A stretch of 64,000 bases of DNA from Cohaesibacter marisflavi (GCF_900115225.1 NZ_FOVR01000003.1:436017-500016); one strand, 5' to 3'. Numbered from the stretch's first letter, positions 54,525-63,796 are shown. The notes: generated from the sequence alone by a model not told the origin. Program-made: numbers and translations.

Positions 54525-55289
54525 TCAACCGACCTCGTTTTTCATCTCTTCATTGGCAGCTTTTGCTGCTTCCATGAACAGCCCGATATCTCCCGGGCCA
54601 GCAAGAAAGTTATGGCCACGCCCCTTCAACTCGGCGAAGCTCCAGCGAGGACGCTTGACTGTGCCCATATATTTGCCGGCAGCCTTGATTTTCTCTTCAG
54701 CTTCGGCGGCAAGAGCCTCGGCATCATCTTCACCCAGTTGCTCCAGAAGACCGATGGTGCCAGCGAGATCGTTCGGCCCGATAAAAAGCATTTCAATACC
54801 GTCCACCTCGGCGATTTCGGCAATATTGGGCAGCGCATCCTTATGCTCGATCTGACCGATGACAAAAACCTCTTCATCAGACGTTTTCAGATAGTCGGTC
54901 TTGGCCCCATAGTGAGAAGCCCGCCCGCATGGTGCGGCATATCCACGGGTGCCGGTTGGAGGATAGTGTGTCGCTGCCGCAGCTGCCTCTGCAGAAGCCT
55001 TGTCGCAGATCATCGGGATCATCAGGGACTTGATGCCAAGCTCGAGAATCCGTTTCAGGTAAACCTGATCATTCCAAGGAACACGCACGACAGCGTGACC
55101 GCCAGCGGCTTCAACGGCCCGAACCATGTTGACGGTCGCTTCCAGATCCGCCGGTCCGTGTTCGTTGTCGATGAGAACACAGTCCCATCCCGCCCAAACG
55201 GCAGCTTCGGCCAGTGCCGGAGAGGCCAGTTCCAGCCAGATACAGCGCACGCAGCGCCCGGTTTTCAATTGTTCTCGCAACCAGTTCAT
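54525..55289 (-). CDS. HpcH/HpaI-family class II 2-keto-acid aldolase
   Basis: 254 aa from the ATG at 55289 with GAAGGT upstream; the frame extends to 55334. Catalytic features of the HpaI/YfaU family are visible: His in LIDNEHGPADLE, Arg in VVRVPWND, QIEHKDALPNI (metal-binding Glu) and IGPNDLAGTIG (metal-binding Asp). Such enzymes split 4-hydroxy-2-keto acids (for example KDG, 2-keto-3-deoxy-L-rhamnonate) to pyruvate plus an aldehyde. Last gene of the dhaK-dhaL-tctC-tctB-tctA-aldolase run. Confidence 0.9.
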   Translation of the reverse strand: MNWLREQLKTGRCVRCIWLELASPALAEAAVWAGWDCVLIDNEHGPADLEATVNMVRAVEAAGGHAVVRVPWNDQVYLKRILELGIKSLMIPMICDKASAEAAAAATHYPPTGTRGYAAPCGRASHYGAKTDYLKTSDEEVFVIGQIEHKDALPNIAEIAEVDGIEMLFIGPNDLAGTIGLLEQLGEDDAEALAAEAEEKIKAAGKYMGTVKRPRWSFAELKGRGHNFLAGPGDIGLFMEAAKAANEEMKNEVG

Positions 55290-55388
55290 TTTGTACCTTC
55301 TTTCAGTTACTGGCACTCGGTTTTTGGCTCTCAACCCGTACCAAAAGTCTCAATTCAGCAACGTGTCCTTTACGAACCCGTCTGGATT

Positions 55389-56912
55389 TCATTTTTCGGA
55401 CGGCACCGAGCCGTTCGCCCGATATCCTCCGGAAACCATCTCGCGTACGGCTCTCGCGATGAGCAAAAGCCAAATGATCAATGTTACGATCCCCAGCACC
55501 AATGCGTAGGAGCGATCAAAGAATGTCAGAAAATTTCCTTGCGCCTTGATCATCGAAACCATGAAATTATCCTCGATGATCTTGCCAAGCACGATACCCA
55601 GAATCGCCGGTGCCAACGGGATCTCAACTTTAGCCATGAGGTACCCCATCAAGCCGAGCACCAGAACGATCCAGATGGCCGTGACGCTCCCAGAAATGGC
55701 ATAGGCACCAACCATGGAAAAGAGCAGGATAACGGGGGCCATAACCGCGCGCGGTACCTTCAGAATGTAGGTCGAGCAGAAGATAGCCAGCATCCCCATG
55801 GGGATCATCATGATATTGGCAACAAGAAAAGAGCCAAACAGGGCAGAGGTCAGTTCCGGCTGGTCAATGAAAATGCGCGGTCCCGGCGTCATGCCCTTGA
55901 GCAGTAACACACCGATGGCGATGGCGGTAACAGAATCACCGGGAATCCCGAACACCAATGCTGGTGTCCATGCGCCGCTGATGGCCGCATTGTTTGACGA
56001 CCCGCCAGCGGCAATACCATCCATGCTGCCTTTTCCGAATGTTTGAGGCTCTTTGGATGTGCGCCTTGCCAGCGCATAGCAGATCCAGGCGGCAATATCT
56101 GCGCCTGCACCGGGCAGAGCACCGACCACCGTTCCGATTACGGAAGACCGCAACACCGTTATTGCAAAGCGACGAATGGCGTTCACGGCTCCCTTCAAAG
56201 CAGCCCAGAAAGGCTCGGTGATCGTTTGCAATTGCGTCTCTTCTTTTCGCAGAGACTGGACCGTGCGCAACACTTCTGAAAAGGCGAAGATACCGATCAT
56301 GGCCGGAATGAACGTGATGCCGTCCATCAGATCATCAACCCCGAAGGTGAAACGGGGATAGCCAACCGCCACATCGATGCCGACACAGGCAATGGCCAGA
56401 CCGATAAACAGACTGGCAAAGTTTTTGGGCACCGATCCGCCACCCACGAACACGGCACAGCTCAGCCCGAGACAGGCCAGCCAGAAAGTTTCATAACTTG
56501 AAAAGCTGATGGCAATATGGGCCAACTGCGGAGCAATCAACATCAGGATGATTACACCGATCACGCCACCAATCGAAGCAGTCAGAAGAGAGATCAGAAG
56601 CGTTGTCCGCGGTTTGCCATTGCGGGAAATGGTATGAGCATCATCGACATAGGCAGCAGACGCGGGCGTACCGGGTATCCGCAGCAGGGTTCCGGAGATA
56701 TCACCTGCGAAAATGGCCGTCGTCGTCGTTGCGACAATGGCGCTAATAGCCGGAATGGGATCGAGAAAGAATGTAAAAGGCACCAGCAAGGCCACGGCCA
56801 TTGTTGCTGTCAGTCCGGGAACTGCCCCGATAAAACAGCCATAGATCGTTGTCAGGCCAATGATCAGAAGATTATCGGGTGCCAACACCGTTAATAGAAC
56901 ATTTGTCAACAT
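55389..56912 (-). CDS. tctA: Tripartite tricarboxylate transporter large permease TctA
   Basis: 507 aa from the ATG at 56912, 8 bp after the tctB stop; the frame extends to 56963. About 11-12 spans; family motifs GCFIGAVPGLTATMAVALLVPF, GIAAGGSSNNAAISGAWTPALVFGIPGD and VGALPGAGADIAAWICYAL. It imports a carboxylated substrate by ion symport, together with TctB and the binding protein TctC. Confidence 0.95.
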   Translation of the reverse strand: MLTNVLLTVLAPDNLLIIGLTTIYGCFIGAVPGLTATMAVALLVPFTFFLDPIPAISAIVATTTTAIFAGDISGTLLRIPGTPASAAYVDDAHTISRNGKPRTTLLISLLTASIGGVIGVIILMLIAPQLAHIAISFSSYETFWLACLGLSCAVFVGGGSVPKNFASLFIGLAIACVGIDVAVGYPRFTFGVDDLMDGITFIPAMIGIFAFSEVLRTVQSLRKEETQLQTITEPFWAALKGAVNAIRRFAITVLRSSVIGTVVGALPGAGADIAAWICYALARRTSKEPQTFGKGSMDGIAAGGSSNNAAISGAWTPALVFGIPGDSVTAIAIGVLLLKGMTPGPRIFIDQPELTSALFGSFLVANIMMIPMGMLAIFCSTYILKVPRAVMAPVILLFSMVGAYAISGSVTAIWIVLVLGLMGYLMAKVEIPLAPAILGIVLGKIIEDNFMVSMIKAQGNFLTFFDRSYALVLGIVTLIIWLLLIARAVREMVSGGYRANGSVPSEK

Positions 56913-56919
56913 AGTGGCC

Positions 56920-57405
56920 TCACCAAGCATACGGTTCCAGCCATCCCCACGGCAGGGGAACATGCAGGAATGAATAGAACAGGAAATGGACGAGCATGGT
57001 TACGCCGAGCGCCAGCACGATTGCCTTCCACCATTTGGTGCCATAGAGCAGCAGCAGGCAAAGCATCAGCGGAAAAGCCAACAGGTGAAAGCCGACGGTA
57101 TCGAGAAATTCTGCAAACAGAATGACCCCGAGCACCAGCGCGATGGAATTGATCCAGGCTTTGGGGGAAAGGCTTGAAACCGCGTCGGTCTCGCCACCAT
57201 CGTTGGCTTCTGCCCTTCTTACGGACATGATACCGGTGATCAGGACCAGTAGCCCACAGATTGCCAGTCCCGTTCCGGCAATTGTAGGGAAAAGGCCCGG
57301 ACCGAACTTCATGCCGCCAAGCAGCGGAAAGCTTTGTGCTTGCCAGGCAATCCAGCCGCCTGAGCAGGACAGGATGATCCCTGTCAAAATATCCTTGTTA
57401 AACAT
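56920..57405 (-). CDS. tctB: Tripartite tricarboxylate transporter small permease TctB
   Basis: 161 aa with four spans from the ATG at 57405; a longer frame back to 57639 has no family resemblance. Typical DUF1468/TctB layout: ILTGIILSCSGGWIAWQAQSFP, then GPGLFPTIAGTGLAICGLLVLI. It lies 236 bp after tctC, and the gap holds a long hairpin. Confidence 0.92.
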   Translation of the reverse strand: MFNKDILTGIILSCSGGWIAWQAQSFPLLGGMKFGPGLFPTIAGTGLAICGLLVLITGIMSVRRAEANDGGETDAVSSLSPKAWINSIALVLGVILFAEFLDTVGFHLLAFPLMLCLLLLYGTKWWKAIVLALGVTMLVHFLFYSFLHVPLPWGWLEPYAW

Positions 57406-57564
57406 GAGATAACTCGCATTCTCCAACCTCTCGTCACGATGCGCGAGGTCATCATCAACGCAGCATAGCCGCACTGGCGAACGGTAACGCGCCTTAAAGG
57501 ACGCCCCTTCCGACACAGGTGGATATGCCCGGATATATGGCATGCTCCCGCACCTTTCCGAACT

Positions 57565-57612
57565 GACGCGCAGCCGTCCCTTCTCACGAAGAGATGAGTG
57601 AGGCTGCGCGTC
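57565..57612 (-). other. Intercistronic stem-loop after tctC
   Basis: GACGCGCAGCC (57565-57575) / GGCTGCGCGTC (57602-57612), a perfect 11-bp stem with an inner CTCAC/GTGAG stem, starting 30 nt after the tctC stop. No T run. Confidence 0.75.
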
Positions 57613-57641
57613 GGCTTCGGAATATGGATTATGGAACAAGG

Positions 57642-58628
57642 CTACTTGGCCAGGCCGATTGCCTTGATGGTGTCTCCGAGATTTTTGTCGGTTTTGGCAA
57701 TAAGACTACCAACTTCATCAGCTCCCATGATCACGACATCTGCGCCGCGGCTCGCTTTAAAGTCGGCCCATTCCTTGGTTTTCAAAACCTTGAGCACGGC
57801 TTTTTCATAGGAGCAGGCAATCTCTTTGTCCATTCCGGCAGGGCCAGTGAGAGCCTGATAGGAAGAAAGCGTCCAGCCAGAATCCAGCTGTTCGACTGTG
57901 GTAGGAATATCGGGCAAAGACGGCATGCGCTCGTCGTTCATATAGGCAAGGCCCTTGAGTTCACCTTGCTCGATGAGCGACTTGACCTCGGACTGAGCAA
58001 CGGTGATGACATTAACGCCCCCGGCCATCAGTTCCTTGATTGCAGGTGCAGCGCCCTTGGAGGGAATCCAGCGAATGGATGCAGGGTCCATACCTTCAGC
58101 ATTCAACAGGCCAGCAAGGGCCAGATGCCAGATACCGCCCTGGGACGTACCCGATGCCGTGATTTTTCCCGGATTGGCTTTTGCCTCTGCCAGCACTTCC
58201 GCAAGGCTATTGTAAGGAGAGTCCGCAGCGACCGTAAAGCCAGCAGGAACCAGATCCAACAAGGCGATCGGCGTCAATTGCTCATAATTGATATCTGTAA
58301 GGCCGATCCAATGCATCGTGTTGATCTCGGTCGTGGATGAACCGATTGTATAGCCATCCGGCTTGGCACGAATAATGGCAGAGTGCCCTGTGACACCATT
58401 ACCTCCCGTCCGGTTCACCACATTGAAGGGCTGCCCCATTTCCTCGCTCAGCAGGCTCGAAAGCATACGCGCATTCGCATCGGTGCCACCGCCTGCACCC
58501 CAAGGAACAATATAGGTGACTGCACGTTTCGGTTTCCAGTCACATTCGGCCGAAGCGACCGAGCTTGCGAGCGTTCCAAGGCCCAAAATTGTTGCCCCCA
58601 AAAGGGCTTTCATCAGATTCTTCGTCAT
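57642..58628 (-). CDS. tctC: TTT-family substrate-binding protein TctC (Bug type)
   Basis: 328 aa with a Sec signal peptide (cleavage after SVASA near residue 27). Bug-family motifs: YIVPWGAGGGTDANARMLSSLL and VVNRTGGNGVTGHSAI near the N-terminus. It delivers an organic acid to TctAB. Bug proteins bind ligands ranging from citrate to glutamate and terephthalate, so the substrate is open. Confidence 0.94.
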   Translation of the reverse strand: MTKNLMKALLGATILGLGTLASSVASAECDWKPKRAVTYIVPWGAGGGTDANARMLSSLLSEEMGQPFNVVNRTGGNGVTGHSAIIRAKPDGYTIGSSTTEINTMHWIGLTDINYEQLTPIALLDLVPAGFTVAADSPYNSLAEVLAEAKANPGKITASGTSQGGIWHLALAGLLNAEGMDPASIRWIPSKGAAPAIKELMAGGVNVITVAQSEVKSLIEQGELKGLAYMNDERMPSLPDIPTTVEQLDSGWTLSSYQALTGPAGMDKEIACSYEKAVLKVLKTKEWADFKASRGADVVIMGADEVGSLIAKTDKNLGDTIKAIGLAK

Positions 58629-58731
58629 GGTGTCCTCCCACCTGATAGTTTTGAATTACGAATCCTTGCGGATTCACCGCTCCTCTCGCGGTCGATCCTC
58701 CTCCAACAGGGGTCGAGCGCGATGGTCGGCA

Positions 58732-58770
58732 TTTCCTGCGCGCAAATGGCTCAGCATGACGCGCAGGAAA
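58732..58770 (-). other. Intercistronic stem-loop between dhaL and tctC
   Basis: TTTCCTGCGCG (58732-58742) / CGCGCAGGAAA (58760-58770) with a 17-nt loop, in the 157-bp gap between dhaL and tctC. Possible processing or attenuation site that separates kinase from transporter expression. Confidence 0.65.
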
Positions 58771-58785
58771 AGGGTTTGGAACGGA

Positions 58786-59433
58786 TCAGCTTGCCGCTGC
58801 GGCTTTCATAAATCCGTTCAATTCATCAGCCAGAATGCAAGCAACGGTGCCGCCAGCATCTTGCAACCCGCGTGACTTTTCCTGGAAAGCGGCGGCCTTG
58901 CCATGCTGGGCAACCAGAAGCTTGGTTGCTTCAAGAGCCTCATCGGCAGCCTTTGCAGCCGCCTCGCAGGCCACCTCCAGTGGTGCGCCCTTTTCAGCTT
59001 CGGCTTTGAAACAGCGTGCGATCGGGTCCAGCACATCAAGCACGGTTTTGTCCCCGAGTGCTGCTTTGCCGCGCATGGCAACGCCGTTTGCATAAGCGTC
59101 CCAAAAGCTTGCCAACCCGGCAACATCCAGCGCGGCGGCACCGTCAAGCGCCTTTGAGCCACGCAGGAACCCGGTTGCCATCAGCGTGCCCATCGTCGAA
59201 GGGGCCGCCTTGGCAATCGCCGCACCGGCAGTCTTCATCTGAGTGGCCAGATCGGGCGCATCCAATGCCCCGACAGCATCGCTGGCGGCTCGGAAGGCTT
59301 TCGCCATCGTCAATCCCAGATCGCTATCACCAACCTTGCTATCAAGTTCAATCAGAGCCTCCCGCTCCTTTTCGAACCTGTCGGCAAAGCGTGGAAAGAG
59401 ACCGGCAACGGATTTTGCATCAAGAGTTTGCAT
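58786..59433 (-). CDS. dhaL: Dihydroxyacetone kinase-type subunit DhaL
   Basis: 215 aa, the nucleotide-binding domain. The Mg-ADP binding Asp triad lies in ELDSKVGDSDLGLTM (D31, D36, D38). Together with DhaK it phosphorylates a short ketose or keto-sugar. No DhaM phospho-carrier gene lies in the window, so phosphate probably comes from ATP rather than the PTS, or from a remote DhaM. It lies 11 bp downstream of dhaK. Confidence 0.93.
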   Translation of the reverse strand: MQTLDAKSVAGLFPRFADRFEKEREALIELDSKVGDSDLGLTMAKAFRAASDAVGALDAPDLATQMKTAGAAIAKAAPSTMGTLMATGFLRGSKALDGAAALDVAGLASFWDAYANGVAMRGKAALGDKTVLDVLDPIARCFKAEAEKGAPLEVACEAAAKAADEALEATKLLVAQHGKAAAFQEKSRGLQDAGGTVACILADELNGFMKAAAAS

Positions 59434-59444
59434 GTCTCCCTCCC

Positions 59445-60446
59445 TTAGCCCGCGAAATGCTTGAAGAAAGGCGTGTCGACCTCTGCTGCGACCAGCGGTT
59501 CCAACTCGTCATCAAGCTTCATGATGGAGATCGAGAAGCCGGCCATTTCCATGGAAGTAGCGAATTCTCCCAGCCACACATGGCGGATCTTGACCTCTTT
59601 TTCATCCAGCAACTGACCAAGACGCCGGTAAGCGATATAGAGTTCTTCCAGTGGCGTGGCGCCAAGCCCGTTCATGAGAATGGCCACTTCGTCTCCCTTT
59701 TCGTAAGATTGTTCGGCAAAAATCTTGCTGGCCATTTCCTCGACCACAGCATCCACCGGCTCAAGCGCCTTGCGCGAGATGCCCGGCTCACCATGGATGC
59801 CCATGCCGATTTCCATTTCGTCATCACCGATCTGGAAGCTTGGCTTGCCGACTTCAGGCACAATGCATGGAGACAGGGCAACACCCATTGTCCTCACCTG
59901 GCTTTTGGCCTTTTCAGTGAGCCGTTTGACCTCAGCCAGAGGCTTCATCTGGGCCGCAGCTGCACCGGCGACCTTGTAGAGAAAGAAAATGCCAGCAACG
60001 CCGCGCCGCTTATGCTCTTCGCCAACAACAGATGAGGCTACATCGTCATTGCCAACAACCGTTGCGGTTTCGATGTCATCCAGTTCGGCAAGTTCTCCGG
60101 CCATGTCGAAATTCATGATATCGCCGGTATAATTGCCATAGAGATAGAGAACACCTGCGCCCTGATCGACATATTTGGTAACGTTGAGCAATTGATCCGA
60201 GCTTGGAGACTGGAAGACGCCTCCGACGCCAGCGCCATCCAACATGTTTTTGCCCACATATCCAAGAAACAAAGGCAGATGACCTGATCCGCCACCCGTC
60301 ACGATGCCCACTTTTCCGGGCACAGGTTTGGCCGTTACAAAACACCGCATATCACCATCAGTGAAGGTCACTTCCGGATGCGCGCGATAGATGCCTTCCA
60401 GCATCTCATCGACGAAATCTTCAGGTTTGTTCAGGAACTTTTTCAT
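59445..60446 (-). CDS. dhaK: Dihydroxyacetone kinase-type subunit DhaK
   Basis: 333 aa. GIVTGGGSGHLPLFLGYVGK (residues ~47-66) is the substrate-binding loop, and the substrate-bonding His218 sits in GMGIHGEPGI. The family forms a hemiaminal with dihydroxyacetone or a similar C3-C4 ketose. First gene of a six-gene run (dhaK, dhaL, tctC, tctB, tctA, aldolase). Operator-like repeats lie upstream at 60758-60818. Relatives also act on erythrulose or apulose, so the sugar need not be dihydroxyacetone. Confidence 0.94.
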   Translation of the reverse strand: MKKFLNKPEDFVDEMLEGIYRAHPEVTFTDGDMRCFVTAKPVPGKVGIVTGGGSGHLPLFLGYVGKNMLDGAGVGGVFQSPSSDQLLNVTKYVDQGAGVLYLYGNYTGDIMNFDMAGELAELDDIETATVVGNDDVASSVVGEEHKRRGVAGIFFLYKVAGAAAAQMKPLAEVKRLTEKAKSQVRTMGVALSPCIVPEVGKPSFQIGDDEMEIGMGIHGEPGISRKALEPVDAVVEEMASKIFAEQSYEKGDEVAILMNGLGATPLEELYIAYRRLGQLLDEKEVKIRHVWLGEFATSMEMAGFSISIMKLDDELEPLVAAEVDTPFFKHFAG

Positions 60447-61175
60447 TGGTCAGATTCTCTTCCAGCCGCGTGAAGCGCAACAGGCAGGCCACATCGCAAC
60501 AGCCGAATTGCGCGATTTTGTTACCCACAAAAGTGATGTAATCGAGAAATTTTAGTAAATCTAAGAAGAACAAGTTTGCAAAAATCACGCTTCAGGGCTG
60601 CTATTAGGCGACCCTAAACTGGATAAATCTTGTCCATCTTTGATTATTTTCGGGAGATTTTTTGACTTTTTTGTCAAATCTCACAGGTCATAAGCGAAGA
60701 AGGGCGAAATCTGTGCCTGAATCGGAATAAATTAGAACGCATTAACTATCCTCCACTTTTAGTGAACATATCTGTTCAATTAGTGAATTGATACCATAAT
60801 ATTTAGTGATGTTCAATAATTTTATATCCTGATGTTTGGTTAGCCTCAAAGCCTATGGACAGATTGAGGTGTTTTGCGCGGGACGAATTTGGCGCGCCGC
60901 AGCTCCCCTCATGGACGCAAAGAGAGACCGGTTCATCACGTAGCAGGCTTCAAAGGCAAAAGAAGTGGCCGTAAAGATCTGCAGCAGAAGAGAAAATCCA
61001 CATCAGGGTGAACAGCTTGCGGGGTTCTCTCCTGCACATGTTGGCCTCGCAGGTTTTGACTATATTGAAATGACCTGCAACCAGGAGTAATTTATATTGC
61101 CCTCAAAATTGGGCAGAGCAATGCCAGTCGGGCAGCAAATCATATCGGTTTACGCCCTCCATAAGGGATGAAAAA
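60447..61175. promoter_or_regulatory. dhaK control region with clustered operator motifs, and 5' region of the MBL-fold gene
   Basis: 729 bp without a gene. On the dhaK side there are TTTAGTGAA (60758-60766), the palindrome TGAACATATCTGTTCA (60763-60778), CAATTAGTGAATTG (60777-60790) and TTTAGTGATGTTCAATA (60802-60818, the inverse of 54281-54297). They lie 310-370 bp before the dhaK start, so the leader may be long or the promoter distant. From 60840 to 61175 no clear signal is seen except AAGGG before the MBL-fold gene. Confidence 0.6.
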
Positions 61176-62243
61176 ATGCGGAAATTCGGTATGTTTTTGG
61201 CAACGTTACTGGCGGCACTCAGCCTCCTCTTGCCGAGTGCGCAGTCGTCAGAAGGGTTTGCCATCTCCGAAAGCATCACAATAACGCCGATAACGCAGAA
61301 CGCCTTCGTTCATTCTTCCGATAACAATAACGGCCTCATCTATATCAGTGGGGACGAGGCTCTCATTGTTTCGACACCGCAGACAGACAGGCAAACGCAG
61401 GATCTGATTGACTGGGTCACACAGGAAAAGCACTTGAAGATCGTTGGCTATGTCATCGACAGGTGGCATCCAGATGCCATGGGAGGATTGGCTGCCGTCC
61501 ATGCCAACGACATTCCGTCTTATGCTTACTTGCGCACCCAACAGATAGCCAGACAGAAGGGACTGCCGGTTCCGCACCATGCGATGGATGAGAGAACCAT
61601 CATTCATGTTGGCGATCAGACGGTTGAATGCGCTTTCCTCGGGAAGGCCCATACCGAAGATGGCATCGTCGTCTGGCTTCCGAAAGAGCAGGTCTTGTTC
61701 GGCGGAAACGAGATCCGGAATTACAACGGGTGGGTTGGTAATATCGCAGATGCAAATCTGAAGGACTGGGCATCAACTGCGCGCCGGATTAAAGATCTTT
61801 ATGGAACAGCCCGGATTGTCATTCCAGGGCACGGACCATTCGGCGGCGCTGAGCTCATCGATTACACAATCGACTTGTTTACCCCCTTCTCTCAGCAGAT
61901 CAAAAACGCCCTTCATCCAGATTTGTCCTATCTCCTTGACCAGCGTCCCGTCATAGTGGTGAAGGCGTCGGAAAGCTCTAAGGAAGGCGACACAAAGATC
62001 TTCAAAGAGGCGACAATCCTTTCTTCTGATGCAACAAAGTATGTGCGAATAGACGCGCCTATCGTCCGATGGAATATCAAGAACAACCGCATCGATTCCG
62101 CTGAGGGACATCTTGCAATTTTCGATAAGACGGCAGGTGGAGCAGAACTGAGAGCCTCTGCAGCCTATACCAAACTGATTGTCATTCCTGTCAATGAGCA
62201 GGTCGGACTGGCGGTCATTGTCAAGGCAATGACACCAGACTAG
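61176..62243 (+). CDS. Secreted metallo-beta-lactamase-fold protein with altered metal ligands
   Basis: 355 aa, Sec signal peptide (cleavage near SAQSS, residue ~24). It is closest in pattern to subclass B1 enzymes: DRWHPDAMGG (expected HxHxDxxGG; first His is Arg96, His98 and Asp100 kept), GKAHTEDGIVVWLP (His159), LFGGNEIRN (Asn178 in place of the Zn2 Cys) and VIPGHGPFGG (His219). Two of six ligands are thus changed, and about 110 extra C-terminal residues follow the usual end of the fold. Activity on beta-lactams is doubtful; another hydrolase role is possible. It stands alone between dhaK and an AraC gene. Confidence 0.8.
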   Translation: MRKFGMFLATLLAALSLLLPSAQSSEGFAISESITITPITQNAFVHSSDNNNGLIYISGDEALIVSTPQTDRQTQDLIDWVTQEKHLKIVGYVIDRWHPDAMGGLAAVHANDIPSYAYLRTQQIARQKGLPVPHHAMDERTIIHVGDQTVECAFLGKAHTEDGIVVWLPKEQVLFGGNEIRNYNGWVGNIADANLKDWASTARRIKDLYGTARIVIPGHGPFGGAELIDYTIDLFTPFSQQIKNALHPDLSYLLDQRPVIVVKASESSKEGDTKIFKEATILSSDATKYVRIDAPIVRWNIKNNRIDSAEGHLAIFDKTAGGAELRASAAYTKLIVIPVNEQVGLAVIVKAMTPD

Positions 62244-62452
62244 TCGGCCATATGCACAAGATGCCCGCAAGCTGAATAAAGAAAGACGAGACTTATCGGC
62301 CTCCAAATGGAGCCAGTTCAGCCCGGAGCATCGGGAGACCCCGCCCGTACAACCAGTTGAACTCCTCATATATATTGGGTAAAATGTCCCGTCAGGTCGT
62401 TTGGCAATTGTAAGTATCAGCCTTATACCGCTTACCCCAACAAGGTCATGAT

Positions 62453-63400
62453 ATGTTATCGCCCCTCCAACTCGACATTGCCCTTGCAAAGCAGATCACC
62501 AAGGTCACACGCTCGCGCTATTTTCATAATCTCTGGCTGCCGATCCAAATTTCCAGAAGAGACCCACAGCCGCATTTTCCCCTTCACAACCACGATTTTG
62601 ATGAAGTCGCCTATATCATCAAAGGCCACGGCATCACTTTCATGGGCGATCGGTTCCAGCTTCTCCTGCCCGGCAATGTGACCTATCTGCGCGCCGAAGA
62701 TACCCATGCCTACCCCATGGTCGACTCGTTACGACTGCTCAATATCTTCTTTCTGCATGACCGCCTCATCGAGAATTTCCCAAAGCTGAGAAGCCTCGTT
62801 GAAGACTTCCATGCGCTGCAGTCTTCCAATAGCCAGTTATTTACCGACTACACCGCTTATGCGCGCCTCAAAAGTCTGGCCGACCTGCTGGACGTTGAGA
62901 CATTCTGCTCCGATGACTATTCGGAATATACCGCCATGGCGCATCTTGTCGAATTCTTTGTCCTGATATTGCGCCAATATCGGCGGCAGGAAGACTTTAC
63001 GCTCACCGATCCGGACCAATTGGCGCGCAACAAGATTTTGAAACTTTTCGCCGACCCGGCGCTGGCTGAGGGCAAATGTCGGAAGGACCTAGAAGACCTT
63101 GTTCTATGCCACGCGCTGTCATGGAGAAGCTTCGAGCGTATTTTGCCGGAGATGAGCGGCCTGACACCCCATGAATTGGCAATCTGCAATCGATTCATCT
63201 CCTTTCTCAATCTTCTTCTGGACCAACCGGAACAAACACTGGAAGACGTCTGTATCACGGCCGGCTTCTCCGATTATCGGTCCATGTCGAGAAATTGCCG
63301 CCAGTTTCTCAAGCTGTCCCCCAAGCAGGTTCAGAATATGGTCGCCCATTTCATCGCAAATCCCCCCACGACATCAGATCTGGAAATTACACCCTCATAA
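62453..63400 (+). CDS. AraC-family regulator next to the rhamnulokinase-like gene
   Basis: 315 aa. Cupin sensor part (QPHFPLHNHDFDEVAYIIKGHGITF... NVTYLRAEDTHAY), long linker, then a C-terminal helix-turn-helix (LEDVCITAGFSDYRSMSRNCRQFLKLSPKQV). The layout resembles RhaS/RhaR. The FGGY kinase gene lies 396 bp downstream on the same strand, so it is the most likely target. Confidence 0.88.
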   Translation: MLSPLQLDIALAKQITKVTRSRYFHNLWLPIQISRRDPQPHFPLHNHDFDEVAYIIKGHGITFMGDRFQLLLPGNVTYLRAEDTHAYPMVDSLRLLNIFFLHDRLIENFPKLRSLVEDFHALQSSNSQLFTDYTAYARLKSLADLLDVETFCSDDYSEYTAMAHLVEFFVLILRQYRRQEDFTLTDPDQLARNKILKLFADPALAEGKCRKDLEDLVLCHALSWRSFERILPEMSGLTPHELAICNRFISFLNLLLDQPEQTLEDVCITAGFSDYRSMSRNCRQFLKLSPKQVQNMVAHFIANPPTTSDLEITPS

Positions 63401-63796
63401 GGACGAAATGCACCTCATCCATGTAAGCCATTGCATTGGCGTACATTCTTCTGAAGAGACTGCCTTCGTGAGACCATATTTCTCTCAAACCGAAAGCAAA
63501 AGCCTTCAATATTATCTTTTGTATTTTTGACCATTACCAATCAAAAAATTTAATGCCCCCAAAAGCCAGTAACCATGCCTTATAGAGAGATTTTTATACT
63601 TTAGTAGAAATAAATTTTAAGACATTGATTAGTAATAAAAATTCTTAGAACCAGTCATTTCTCGCCAACATATAGTAAAAAGTTTGATTTTTTGCCCTGT
63701 CCGGAATTTGAAGCCAGTGGCTAACTAAATGCGTAGCGCTCGATCGAAGGATCATCTTTGGGAGAGGCAAAGGCGTTGCACATTTAGGAGGAGATC
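63401..63796. other. AT-rich region upstream of the FGGY kinase
   Basis: 396 bp without a supported gene. It is strongly AT-rich between 63530 and 63690 and probably holds the kinase promoter with AraC-type sites; I find no clear direct repeat. AGGAGGAG lies directly before the kinase ATG. Confidence 0.5.

Noticed and set aside
54238-55907. Plus-strand frames of 205 and 431 codons across the lacI-aldolase-tctA region
   Set aside because: They overlap the operator region and two recognised minus-strand genes; no coding evidence.
58786-60446. PTS-dependent DhaKLM kinase
   Set aside because: No DhaM, EI or HPr-like gene in the window; ATP use is more likely, though a remote DhaM cannot be excluded.
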